Assembly: GCA_946414315.1 (NCBI GenBank)
Contig: CAMKNZ010000011.1
Location: 1 to 64,000, forward strand
DNA: 64,000 bases
Origin: an uncultured Clostridia bacterium
GTDB taxonomy: Bacteria > Bacillota > Clostridia > Christensenellales > Aristaeellaceae
Reading direction: 5' to 3'
The first letter of the stretch is position 1, and each line of letters begins with the position of its first letter. Both the position numbers and the translations under genes were made by a program. Below, piece after piece: positions 25,892-34,070 of the stretch. The notes below the pieces were generated by a model that saw only the letters and a program-made list of their open reading frames with translations, was not told the origin of the DNA and did no database searches.

Positions 25892-27016
25892 TTATTTCAA
25901 TCGATTTTTAAACCATGCCGAGATGATATGGCAGTCCCTGGCTGCCAGTGAAAACAGTCCGCCCTTGAAAGCACCGACCACCACGGACATCAGGACCGGG
26001 CCGCCGATCAGGCCGATGATCCCGCCGTAGCGCAGGCCGACAAACATGCCGATCAGGCTCTGCAGCGGCGTGATGCCGATCCTGTCGGCCATCAGCTTTG
26101 GTTCCAGCACCCGGCGGAGCAGCTGCAGCACCAGCGTCAGCACCAGCAGCAGGATTCCGAAGCGGGTGTTCCCCAGCAGGAACTGGACGATGGACATCAC
26201 GATATAGGGCACGCCGCTTCCGATCATCGGGATCAGCTCGAACACACCGCAGCAAAGCGCAATGATGCCGGCGTAAGGGAAACCGAATGCCGTCAGATAG
26301 ATCCAGGAAATGATCCATACCATCACGCCGAAGGTGCCCTGTACCCGCAGATAGCCGAAGAGGCTCTTCAGCGTGGAGTTTGTCAGCTGGGTCGTCGTGC
26401 TGTCCTGCTTCCGGCGTTTTCCGCCCGGCAGATAGCTGCGGATATTGTCGTAGTCCTTTGAGATAAAATACAGCCCGATGGTCAGGAAGCTGATATAAAT
26501 GATGACGTACGGCATGGACGCGGCCAGGCTGATGGAGAAATTCACCATTCTCTCCGCCACATCGGTGCCGAACTCGCTCAGGCGCTCCATCGCCTGGCTG
26601 ATTGCGTTCCGGAGCCACTGTTCCACACCGGGGCCGGAGGTCGCGCCAATGGAGGCCAGCAGGTTTTTCAGCGCCTGCCGGACGGAATTGACCGTCTCGG
26701 TGATCATGTCCCCGGAATGATTCACAATCCGTGTGACCTGGCCGATACCGAACGTGAACAGCCAGGTCAGCAGGCCCAGGAAGATGAACAGCAGCAGGAG
26801 CACCGGAATCAGCGACGCGGGGCTCCGCTTCATTTTAATCTTTTTCTGCAGGAACCGGATCACCGGCTGCAGCGCGGCAGCGATCGGGATCGCGATGATA
26901 AAGGGCGAAAGCTTGTCCCATACTTCGGGCAGGACCCAGCGCAGGATGACAAAGGTCAGCACAACACCCAGCAGCCGCAGCGCCAGCCGCTCAGCCGCTT
27001 TTCTTTCTTCGCTCAT
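25892..27016 (-). CDS. AI-2E family transporter (YtvI-like)
   Basis: The protein has about 374 residues from the ATG near 27016, which has GGTGAG upstream; a TTG at 27064 is an alternative. Paired N-terminal helices, a long amphipathic central segment (residues about 100-170) and C-terminal helices with GFPYAGIIALCCGVFELIPMIGSGVPYI (read in parts) are typical of the AI-2E/PerM family. Members export autoinducer-2, Na+ or other solutes, or act in sporulation (YtvI). No substrate is predictable here. It sits between the adenosine-deaminase-like gene and the zinc-ribbon gene. Confidence 0.88.
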   Translation of the reverse strand: MSEERKAAERLALRLLGVVLTFVILRWVLPEVWDKLSPFIIAIPIAAALQPVIRFLQKKIKMKRSPASLIPVLLLLFIFLGLLTWLFTFGIGQVTRIVNHSGDMITETVNSVRQALKNLLASIGATSGPGVEQWLRNAISQAMERLSEFGTDVAERMVNFSISLAASMPYVIIYISFLTIGLYFISKDYDNIRSYLPGGKRRKQDSTTTQLTNSTLKSLFGYLRVQGTFGVMVWIISWIYLTAFGFPYAGIIALCCGVFELIPMIGSGVPYIVMSIVQFLLGNTRFGILLLVLTLVLQLLRRVLEPKLMADRIGITPLQSLIGMFVGLRYGGIIGLIGGPVLMSVVVGAFKGGLFSLAARDCHIISAWFKNRLK

Positions 27017-27060
27017 CCGCTCACCGCCCTTTTTGATGGATTCTATATATTTTACCCTTT

Positions 27061-27265
27061 TCAACCTGCTTTTGCAACCTTCCCGCAGCAGGAAAAGAAG
27101 CCCGGATCAACGGTGCGCAAGGGCTCTTCCGCATTTACAAGCCGGACGGCTCCATCTTCCGGATGCAGCTTCTTGTCTGTTGTCTGAGAAATGAGAACGG
27201 CCAGGATATCTTCCAAGGCCTCGCCATAGGCATAACCGGGGTCATGAACCTGAGAGAGCTGTCAA
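27061..27265 (-). pseudogene. Possible frameshifted C-terminal extension of the deaminase gene
   Basis: Just before the deaminase stop, the minus strand continues in another frame for 60-odd codons without a stop: QVHDPGYAYGEALEDILAVL, then ISQTTDKKLHPEDGAVRLVN, then AEEPLRTVDPGFFSCCGKVAKAG and TGA at 27061-27063. It has no start codon of its own. Adding one CT to the CTCTCT run near 27253-27259 would join it to the deaminase, giving about 878 residues. It fills the whole gap to the next gene. Whether this is a mutation, programmed shift, sequence error or chance cannot be decided here. Confidence 0.45.
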
Positions 27266-29692
27266 GGCGCTGATGACTGCGTACGGGGTTCCGATCGGTT
27301 CCACATAACCTTCAAGCATTTTGGCTTTGATCCGAAGTCCTCTGGACCGCGGATTGATAAACATCCTGCACTTGCCCCGGCCATTCTTCGCCTCCTGCAT
27401 CAGGTTCTGGGCCGGCGCGTTGCCGTCAAAGGCGATCAATGCCGAATCCATCCGCTTGAAGACCTCATAGGAAAAGCTCTTATACAGTCCCATTCCGGAA
27501 CTTTCGATGGAGATCCTGACCGAAACGCCCGCCGCGAGCAGGCGTTTTTTCTCTGCCCGGCTGATCCGGTTGGGCACGATTGCGACGATCTCAAACCGTC
27601 CCCTGTTCCGATCCGCCAGGTAACCCTCCTGCCCGGACAGGCTGTGGCCGATCACAAAATATGTTTTCGCCGGGTTCAGCGTGTCCAGCAGCCGGTCGAT
27701 CAGCAGTTTCTCTTCATCCCGCACGTTGGAGCGGTGGCTTGAGTTGTTGAAGCTTCCGCCTGCGATCACCACCGGGAACTTCCCTTCCGGCAGCGGGGCG
27801 ATCAGCTCCTTCAGTTCCTCCGCCGCGTCGATCCGTCCGGATTCCTTCCACAGGTCCTGTACGATCCTGGGCGTTTCCTCCAGCCGGCGCAGGTACCATT
27901 TCTCCGCGTCCCCGGCGCCGTACTCCTCATGAAACACCGTCATCCGCTTTTCAAACACGCGCAGGCTCTCCTGCAGGATCCGTTCCTCCGTCCTGCGCAT
28001 CTTTTTCAGCTCGTCGCAGCTCAGTCCCAGCAGTTTCTCCAGCGACAGCTCCTCGTCAATAGAATCCGTTCCGTACAGCGCGCTGCCGTCCGTTCCCTGC
28101 ACGCAGGCGACGCCTGCCCGCAGATACTGCCGCAGCGGATGGTTGTCCAGCCGGGACAGGTTGTTCAGCCGCACGTTGGAGGTGATCTGGAATTCCAGTG
28201 TCACCTTGTTTTTCTTCATGTCCGCCAGCAGTTTCTGGCCCTTGGGTTTTCGCAGGTCACAGGTGTACAGGCCGTGTCCGATCCGCAGGTTCGGCATCTT
28301 CTGCCCGGGCGCCAGCGCTTCCGTCACACAGGCGATGCTGTTTGCCACATTGTCCCGCAGGGAGTCGTTCTCGCCAGCATGAATGCGGATCACAAAGCCT
28401 TCGTTTTCCCCGGCAATCTTTACCAGTTCCCGGATTACCGCGCGCAGTTCCAGGATGTTGTTGATCTCCTCGCCGATGATATCGCTGCCGGCCACATAGG
28501 GATCCCCGGCAATTGCCCGGAGGATCTGCAAGTTGTCCGCCAGGTAGTCGTTGGGCGTAATCCGGTCTCTGATGATCGTCAGCGGAATCCGGCGTATGCC
28601 GGCCAGGAACCGGAGCGTCACGCCGGTTTCCCGGGTGACCGCCGGCATGATCTCGTGGATTTCCCGCAGTTTACGGGCAAACACGGCGCGGTTCAGCAGG
28701 CTCGTGTCCGATATCTCCGCATATTCAATTCCCCTGCGGCGGTATTCCCGGGCGATCCATAAAAGCAGGTCCTGGTACAGTGTATTGCTGCCGAAGCGTT
28801 CTGTTTCCCGGTCCCGGCGCATCTGTTCAGCGTAGGCAAGCACCTCCCGGTCCGGGATCAGGGCCAGGTTGATCCCGCTGTACTGATCCTCAGCCGGCCT
28901 TCCCTTGGTGAATACGTATCGATACAGGTAAACTTTTTCCAGATCGTTGAACACGGCCTGGCCGTCTTTGGGGATCGTCAGGGAATTCCGGATCCGGTCG
29001 ATGTTGTACTGCGCGTCCGCGGGATTCCCGAGGATCAGCTCCGCAAAATTGATGAATGTCAGGTCGTCGATCCGACGCTCCCGGTGCTTTCCGGTCAGCG
29101 TAGTTTCCCCCAGTGCCGCTTCCGCCGCGATCCGGCGTTCCTCGAGCTTCGCCGTCTGGGAAAGGTCGCAGCGCAGTTCCAGCTTTTTGATGTAGTAATA
29201 CGGGTACCTCAGCTGTCGCACGATGCCCAGGGCGATCAGGGCGTCCGGCGGAAGGTTCCCGTTCATATGCGTATGCAGGTCCGTCCGGAACTTGCAGTCG
29301 CCCAGGATATAGGTCTTGACGATCGTCTTGGCTACGCCGAGTTTATAATCCCGGGTCTGGCTCATCAGCGTCTTGGAGATCGCGGGAATCGACGCCTTCA
29401 TCTCCACCCGGCCGTTCGGAAAGATATTGGCGATCTTTGTATTCCCGAGCCGCAGGATATACATCTTCCGGTTGTCCCCGTCGTAATAGCTGGGGATCTC
29501 GTCACGGATCACCTTCAGTCCCTGATCGTCAAGCTCTGTCTTCAGGTCACACAGTTTCGCCAGGTTCGTGATCAGGTTGCCGGAATGGTGGTTCGGCGTC
29601 CGGATGGTATAGAACAGGCGGTCTCCCTCCATCCGGAGGTCGACCGCGATATCCTTTTCTTTGTCAAGATAAAATTGTTGGAAGAAGATCAT
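27242..29692 (-). CDS. Large adenosine-deaminase-like protein with C-terminal SLOG-like domain
   Basis: The 816-residue protein has three parts. An N-terminal domain (about 1-130) is unrecognised. A metal-dependent deaminase barrel (about 135-560) shows DLHTHMNGNL (HxH metal site), RIHAGEND (catalytic Glu), LRIGHGLY and a metal Asp in GTDGSALYGT. Typical adenosine deaminases have TDD at the last site; here it is TDG, which may alter substrate choice. The C-terminal Rossmann-like region (about 640-810) has PVVIAGGSF, TYFVIGHSLSG and YEVFKRMDSALIAFDGN, resembling the SLOG nucleotide-sensor superfamily. Typical deaminases have about 340 residues. The gene overlaps the GGDEF gene by ATGA. The size recalls RdrB of RADAR, but no RdrA is nearby. 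Purine deamination is likely; the role is unknown. Confidence 0.8.
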   Translation of the reverse strand: MIFFQQFYLDKEKDIAVDLRMEGDRLFYTIRTPNHHSGNLITNLAKLCDLKTELDDQGLKVIRDEIPSYYDGDNRKMYILRLGNTKIANIFPNGRVEMKASIPAISKTLMSQTRDYKLGVAKTIVKTYILGDCKFRTDLHTHMNGNLPPDALIALGIVRQLRYPYYYIKKLELRCDLSQTAKLEERRIAAEAALGETTLTGKHRERRIDDLTFINFAELILGNPADAQYNIDRIRNSLTIPKDGQAVFNDLEKVYLYRYVFTKGRPAEDQYSGINLALIPDREVLAYAEQMRRDRETERFGSNTLYQDLLLWIAREYRRRGIEYAEISDTSLLNRAVFARKLREIHEIMPAVTRETGVTLRFLAGIRRIPLTIIRDRITPNDYLADNLQILRAIAGDPYVAGSDIIGEEINNILELRAVIRELVKIAGENEGFVIRIHAGENDSLRDNVANSIACVTEALAPGQKMPNLRIGHGLYTCDLRKPKGQKLLADMKKNKVTLEFQITSNVRLNNLSRLDNHPLRQYLRAGVACVQGTDGSALYGTDSIDEELSLEKLLGLSCDELKKMRRTEERILQESLRVFEKRMTVFHEEYGAGDAEKWYLRRLEETPRIVQDLWKESGRIDAAEELKELIAPLPEGKFPVVIAGGSFNNSSHRSNVRDEEKLLIDRLLDTLNPAKTYFVIGHSLSGQEGYLADRNRGRFEIVAIVPNRISRAEKKRLLAAGVSVRISIESSGMGLYKSFSYEVFKRMDSALIAFDGNAPAQNLMQEAKNGRGKCRMFINPRSRGLRIKAKMLEGYVEPIGTPYAVISALTALSGS

Positions 29693-30777
29693 TGCCTGTT
29701 CCTCCGTCGGTCATGCATGTATTCCTGATAGAACCGTGCTTTGTCCTTGTACATTTTCTCATCCGCCCAGCGGATCAGATCCTGCACTGTGGCCGAACTG
29801 AGTCCCCGCATGGAATAACCGGTGGAGATAAAATATCCCCGGGCCTGGATCCGCTGTTTCAGATCCTTGATCACCTGCGCCACAACCTCTTCGTCCTGGT
29901 GGATAAACAGGAGAGCAAACTCGTCCCCGCCGATGCGGTACGGGTAGATCTTTTTGTTCCGGATCTCCTGAAGGTTCATACCGATGATCTTCAGCGCCTC
30001 GTCTCCCGCTTCATGTCCCGCCGAATCGTTCAGATACTTCAGGCCGTTCATGTCAATGGAGGCTACGGCGCTGATGGACGCGCCGAACCGGATGCAATCG
30101 TCATAGAAGGAGATACGGTTCAGCAGTCTCGTCAAAGGATCCCGGTTCGTATCAATGGAACGCTGGAATACATACAGGAACAAACTGCTGATAATAATCG
30201 CGGCGTTCAGGTGCGCGCTTTCCATCTCCATATCAATCAGCGCCGCGCAAACGCAGGCGATCGCGCAGACATACAGGATAAAGCGCTCCCGGGTATGGTC
30301 CTTTCTCCGGAAACCCCACCAGGTCATGATCACCGCCAGGGCAATATAGGAGAAGGAGACCCACATCACCGAGTAGCTCAGGGGCCCTCTTCCGAAATGA
30401 TAGGTATCGCCGAAGTAAAACGCCACGTCGGAAAAAAAGGCGGTACAGTAGATGCACGCGTTGATGAGGTTCGGGATCCAGAGCCAGAACGGGCGTTTGG
30501 TTCTCGGATAAACAATCAGGCAGATGCTCAGCGCGGCAGTCGGCCTCATGATGTAACCAATGACTGAAAACAGTATACGCAGGAATCGCCGGGACGGATC
30601 CTCTGCCGCCCACAGTTCCCCGCTGTCCACCACAATCAGGATCAGCGTGCTGAGGATCGTAAGCCAGTGATAGCGCAGCGAATGGTCCATGGAACCGCGC
30701 TGGTGCCATAGTTTCATTGAAAAACCGACAATCAGGAAGAGTGTAAGAAAATGCCGGTAAACCAATTCAACTGCCAT
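29689..30777 (-). CDS. Membrane-bound diguanylate cyclase (GGDEF)
   Basis: The 362-residue protein has six or seven N-terminal membrane helices (to about residue 200), resembling small-ligand sensors. A GGDEF domain follows with RDPLTRLLNRISF, SIDMNGLKYLNDSAGHEAGDEAL (read in parts) and the intact active site YRIGGDEFALLF. No RxxD inhibitory site is visible five residues before GGDEF. It should make cyclic di-GMP at the membrane. Its stop codon overlaps the deaminase start (ATGA), so a nucleotide second-messenger enzyme is translationally coupled to a purine deaminase. A promoter lies about 63 bases upstream. Confidence 0.92.
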   Translation of the reverse strand: MAVELVYRHFLTLFLIVGFSMKLWHQRGSMDHSLRYHWLTILSTLILIVVDSGELWAAEDPSRRFLRILFSVIGYIMRPTAALSICLIVYPRTKRPFWLWIPNLINACIYCTAFFSDVAFYFGDTYHFGRGPLSYSVMWVSFSYIALAVIMTWWGFRRKDHTRERFILYVCAIACVCAALIDMEMESAHLNAAIIISSLFLYVFQRSIDTNRDPLTRLLNRISFYDDCIRFGASISAVASIDMNGLKYLNDSAGHEAGDEALKIIGMNLQEIRNKKIYPYRIGGDEFALLFIHQDEEVVAQVIKDLKQRIQARGYFISTGYSMRGLSSATVQDLIRWADEKMYKDKARFYQEYMHDRRRNRQ

Positions 30778-30839
30778 ATGCTGATCCTTTCGACGCGGAA
30801 ATGCAGGCTCTGTACTTTGTCATTCCACTTTGTGTATTG

Positions 30840-30868
30840 ATCATATCATACATTTCCTAAGATGAAAA
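30840..30868 (-). promoter_or_regulatory. Possible promoter of the GGDEF-deaminase operon
   Basis: On the minus strand TTTTCA (30863-30868), 17 bases and TATGAT (30840-30845) lie about 63 bases before the GGDEF start. A second overlapping TATGAT is at 30845-30850. The -35 match is only four of six. Confidence 0.5.
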
Positions 30869-30881
30869 GAGCCGCCCGGCG

Positions 30882-31673
30882 TTATTTTACGCCAAGCAGC
30901 ATTCTGTCATTGTCCAGTGTCCGTCCGCTGAGCTGCCGGAACTTATCTGTCAGGTCCGCGATTGTCAGCTGCGCCCGCTCCTCCCCGGTCACGTCATAGA
31001 TCACCCTGCCCCGGTCCATCATCAGCGTCCGGTTACCCAGGTCCAGTGCGCTCTGCATGTTATGCGTGATCATCAGGCAGGTGATCCGGTTCTCTTCGAC
31101 AATGCTCTTCGTCAGCGCGAGCACCTTTTCCGCCGTTCCGGGATCCAGGGCCGCCGTATGCTCGTCCAGCAGCAGCACCTGCGGCGCGTGGTAGGTCGCC
31201 ATCAGCAGGGTCAGGGCCTGCCGCTGGCCGCCGGAAAGCAGGCCTACCGGCTGGCGCATCCTGTCCTCCAGGCCCATGCCCAGCAGGCTCAGCCGGTCCC
31301 TGAACGCCTTTTTGTCCGCTGCGGATACCCGGGAAAGCCAGCCGCCGTTCCCGGCTGCCAGCGCCAGGTTCTCTTCAATACTCATATCCGGCGCGCTGCC
31401 GCGCATCGGATCCTGGAACAGCCGGCCGATCCGCCGGGCTCTTTTATGTTCCGGCGTCATGGTCACGTTTTTCCCGTCCAGGTATACGGAACCTGAATCG
31501 ATCACAAAACTGCCGCAGATGGCGTTGAACAGGGTGGATTTCCCCGCTCCGTTCGCGCCGATGATGCTCACAAAGTCCCCGTCCCCGATGGTCAGGGATA
31601 CGTCGATCAGCGCCCGCTTTTCGTCCGGCGTGCCGGGATGAAAAGTCTTGCAGACGTTCTTCAGCTCAAGCAT
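30882..31673 (-). CDS. trpZ: Tryptophan-type ABC transporter ATPase
   Basis: The 263-residue ATPase has Walker A GANGAGKST, signature LSGGQRQAL and Walker B LLLDEHTAALDP. The DEHTAALDP variant is usual in the family serving PF04392-type binding proteins. It overlaps the permease gene by eight bases. Substrate assignment to tryptophan rests on the T-box upstream of the operon, whose specifier reads TGG. Confidence 0.87.
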   Translation of the reverse strand: MLELKNVCKTFHPGTPDEKRALIDVSLTIGDGDFVSIIGANGAGKSTLFNAICGSFVIDSGSVYLDGKNVTMTPEHKRARRIGRLFQDPMRGSAPDMSIEENLALAAGNGGWLSRVSAADKKAFRDRLSLLGMGLEDRMRQPVGLLSGGQRQALTLLMATYHAPQVLLLDEHTAALDPGTAEKVLALTKSIVEENRITCLMITHNMQSALDLGNRTLMMDRGRVIYDVTGEERAQLTIADLTDKFRQLSGRTLDNDRMLLGVK

Positions 31674-32607
31674 CCTTCAGCCCTCCTTCCCGGGAGGCTT
31701 TCCACCGGCGGAGCACAAGCGGAAGCTGCTTTTTCAGGTAAGGACCGGAAATCGCCAGTACCACGATCACCGAGGAAACCAGTTTCAGCATGAACGCCGG
31801 CATATTGAGCCGCAGCGCCAGGGCATAGACAATCCGGAAGAGGATCGCGCCGATCACCGCGCCGACTGCCCGGAGCGGTATCCGCTTATGCTTCGCCACG
31901 AACACACCGCCGATCAGCAGGCTCGCCAGGGCGACGGTCACCATGCCGGATCCCATATTGATGTCAAAGCTCTTCTGCTGCTGCGCCATCAGGCATCCGC
32001 TCAGCCCCGTGAACGCATTGGAAACGCAAAGGCCCACGGTCGTTGTGAACGTGGGGTTGATGGAAGAGGAACGTACCATATCCGTGTTGCTTCCGGTTGC
32101 GCGGATCGCCAGTCCCAGCTTCGTCTTCAGGAAGAAGCACAGGAAAATCACGACCAGCGCCACAACAATCAGCATGACGATCAGCGCGCTCTGGCCCGCA
32201 AGGAACGTATCCTTCAGCAGATCCTTTGCCATGGAGAAGATCGTCGTTGTCTTGTTCAGCGGCAGGGTCGCCTTGTTCCCTGTCAGGGCCAGATTGACAG
32301 AGTAAAGTCCGGTATTGACGACAATACCGGCCAGTAAACTCTGTACACCCATCCGTGTCTGCAGCGTCGCCGTCACAAAACCGGAGATCATCCCGGCCAG
32401 CATGGCCGCCGGCAGCGAAAGCCAGGGATACCCGGCGATCGCTGTCAGCGTACCCACTGCCGCGCCAAGCGTGAAGCATCCGTCCGTGGACAGGTCGCAC
32501 ACATTCAGCATTGAATAGCTCAGGAACAAGCTCAGCACCGTCAGGGCATTCACCAGGCCCAGTTCCGCAGCTGTCTGGCCCAAGGCCAGCCACTTATCTA
32601 TACCCAT
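31666..32607 (-). CDS. trpY: Tryptophan-type ABC transporter permease
   Basis: The 313-residue protein has eight or nine hydrophobic helices of the BPD_transp_2 family (LivH/TrpY type), with SLFLSYSMLNVCDLSTDGCF near the N-terminus and GLAIRATGSNTDMVRSSSIN in the central cytoplasmic loop. It forms the channel for the importer. It lies 46 bases after the binding-protein gene and overlaps the ATPase gene. Confidence 0.87.
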   Translation of the reverse strand: MGIDKWLALGQTAAELGLVNALTVLSLFLSYSMLNVCDLSTDGCFTLGAAVGTLTAIAGYPWLSLPAAMLAGMISGFVTATLQTRMGVQSLLAGIVVNTGLYSVNLALTGNKATLPLNKTTTIFSMAKDLLKDTFLAGQSALIVMLIVVALVVIFLCFFLKTKLGLAIRATGSNTDMVRSSSINPTFTTTVGLCVSNAFTGLSGCLMAQQQKSFDINMGSGMVTVALASLLIGGVFVAKHKRIPLRAVGAVIGAILFRIVYALALRLNMPAFMLKLVSSVIVVLAISGPYLKKQLPLVLRRWKASREGGLKDA

Positions 32608-32653
32608 AACTCAATTCCATCATGAATGTTGTTGGTTCTGCCGCCGCGGCCGA

Positions 32654-33670
32654 TTATTCAAAAGCCTCCGCTGTCTGAATCTCCACCACCTGGGTGCAGA
32701 ACGGGCCGAACGCTTCCCTGATCGTTTCAAAATCAAATCCGACCGCTTCGCAGGTTTCGGTATTCACAGTCGCTGTACCGTTGTCGAAGGTCTTCACGGC
32801 CAGCGTTGCAGGTTCCGCGCCGTCCAGCAGGATCGCGGCGATCATGTCCGCTGTTTCCCGGCCCAGGTTTGCATAATCCACGCCGAAGCCGAGGAACGCG
32901 CCGTTCAGGGCGAAGGAGTCCGCGCCGCAGTAATGCGGGATCTTCGCCTCGGCAAACTTCTCATAGATGGACAGTTCCGCCGCCATGATCGTATTGTCGG
33001 TAGGTGTAAATACCGCGTCCATTCCGTCCGCCACGATGGCGTCCGCCGCCAGCATTACTTCGGAAGGATTGGAACCGGTGTATTCCTTCACTTCGACCCC
33101 CTTGGCCGCCAGGACTTCCTTGGCCGTCACGATCGGAGCGGTGGAGGCGTCCTCGGAGGGATTGTAAAGCAGCGCGATCTTCTTCGCGTCTGGATTGGCG
33201 GCAAAGATCAGGTCCAGGATCGCGTTGGTGTTCAGGTAATCAGAAGTACCGGTGATGTTTGCGCCGGGCGCTTCTAGGCTCTCCACCAGGCCTGCGCCAA
33301 CCGGATCCGAAACCGCCGCAAAGACGACGGGGATATTGCTCTCTTCCGTCATACCCTGCATGGTCTGGGCCACGGGCGTCGCGACGCCGACCAGCAGGTC
33401 AACTTCATCCGCAATATAGTTCTCGATGATCTGCTGCCGCACAGAAGCGTCCAGGTTGCAGTTCTGCTCAAGAATTTCAAACTGCACGCCTTTTTCTTCG
33501 CTGATTTCTGCCAGCCGTTCCCGGATGTTCTGGATGATCTGGTTCAGGCTTGCGTCATCCACCAGATTGCAGATACCGATGGTATAGGTCTTCGCATCCT
33601 CCGCAGAAGCCAGGGAAACCATAGAGAATACCATGATCAGAGAGAGTACCAGTGCCATTGCCTTTTTCAT
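32654..33670 (-). CDS. trpX: Tryptophan-type ABC transporter substrate-binding protein
   Basis: The 338-residue precursor has a signal peptide of about 23 residues (ending SLASAEDA) and an ABC_sub_bind (PF04392) fold: YTIGICNLVDDASLNQI, VDLLVGVATPVAQTMQG, VVFAAVSDPVGAGLVESLEAPG and AADAIVADGMDAVFTPTDNT (read in parts). Proteins of this family bind tryptophan or tyrosine in streptococci (TrpX). The T-box leader with a Trp specifier gives independent support for tryptophan. It is the first gene of trpXYZ. Confidence 0.9.
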   Translation of the reverse strand: MKKAMALVLSLIMVFSMVSLASAEDAKTYTIGICNLVDDASLNQIIQNIRERLAEISEEKGVQFEILEQNCNLDASVRQQIIENYIADEVDLLVGVATPVAQTMQGMTEESNIPVVFAAVSDPVGAGLVESLEAPGANITGTSDYLNTNAILDLIFAANPDAKKIALLYNPSEDASTAPIVTAKEVLAAKGVEVKEYTGSNPSEVMLAADAIVADGMDAVFTPTDNTIMAAELSIYEKFAEAKIPHYCGADSFALNGAFLGFGVDYANLGRETADMIAAILLDGAEPATLAVKTFDNGTATVNTETCEAVGFDFETIREAFGPFCTQVVEIQTAEAFE

Positions 33671-33730
33671 TGTTTTGTCCTTCCTTTCATCTTGTAAAAT
33701 AATGAAATTCAGGGGGTCTTTTTGAGCCGG

Positions 33731-33772
33731 AAAACAAAAACCTCAGCGCGCATCTCTCACTGCGCGCTGAGG
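33731..33772 (-). terminator. T-box-controlled terminator
   Basis: CCTCAGCGCGCA and TGCGCGCTGAGG (33741-33752 and 33761-33772) form a perfect 12-base-pair stem with an eight-base loop, followed on the minus strand by TTTTTGTTTT. It is the terminator alternative of the T-box leader, 60 bases before trpX. Confidence 0.92.
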
Positions 33773-34007
33773 CGATTATTTCGCGGTGCCACTCAGCTTG
33801 ATCTTCCTTGCGGAAAACCATCTCTTTCATCACGTACCCCTGATACGTGCCGCCCTGGTAACGGGTGCGTCCCCCGTCGCTTCCTACTCATTGCTTTTCG
33901 GAGCGCCCTCAGGAGCCCATTCACATCTTCCGCACGCACCGCCGTCCCACTATCGGCAGTTCCCTGTACCGTGCCGCAAAGAAGTTACTCTTCTCCCTCG
34001 CCGGTTT
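33773..34007 (-). ncRNA. Tryptophan T-box leader
   Basis: The minus strand carries the T-box sequence TGGCACCGCG (33782-33791) just before the terminator. Upstream is a stem I region with an AGTA motif (GAAGAGTAACTT). The specifier segment GTGAATGGGCTCCTGAG has codon TGG at 33917-33919 followed by the usual purine. Uncharged tRNA-Trp should pair with TGG and with the T-box bulge, favouring the antiterminator and turning on trpXYZ under tryptophan shortage. The TGG reading is by eye and should be confirmed by a covariance model. Confidence 0.85.
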
Positions 34008-34013
34008 AGATGA

Positions 34014-34042
34014 AGGATACGCTTCCTCCGCGTCCCTGTCAA
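34014..34042 (-). promoter_or_regulatory. Promoter of the trpXYZ operon
   Basis: On the minus strand TTGACA (34037-34042), 17 bases and TATCCT (34014-34019) lie directly upstream of the T-box leader, about 28 bases after the stop of the flavoprotein gene. Confidence 0.75.
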
Positions 34043-34070
34043 TATGCCGGATTGTTTTTCCCCTGTACTG

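Noticed and set aside
27242-30777. RADAR defence system (RdrA/RdrB)
   Set aside because: The deaminase size is similar, but no RdrA ATPase is adjacent and the partner is a GGDEF protein. I keep the family open and do not call RADAR.
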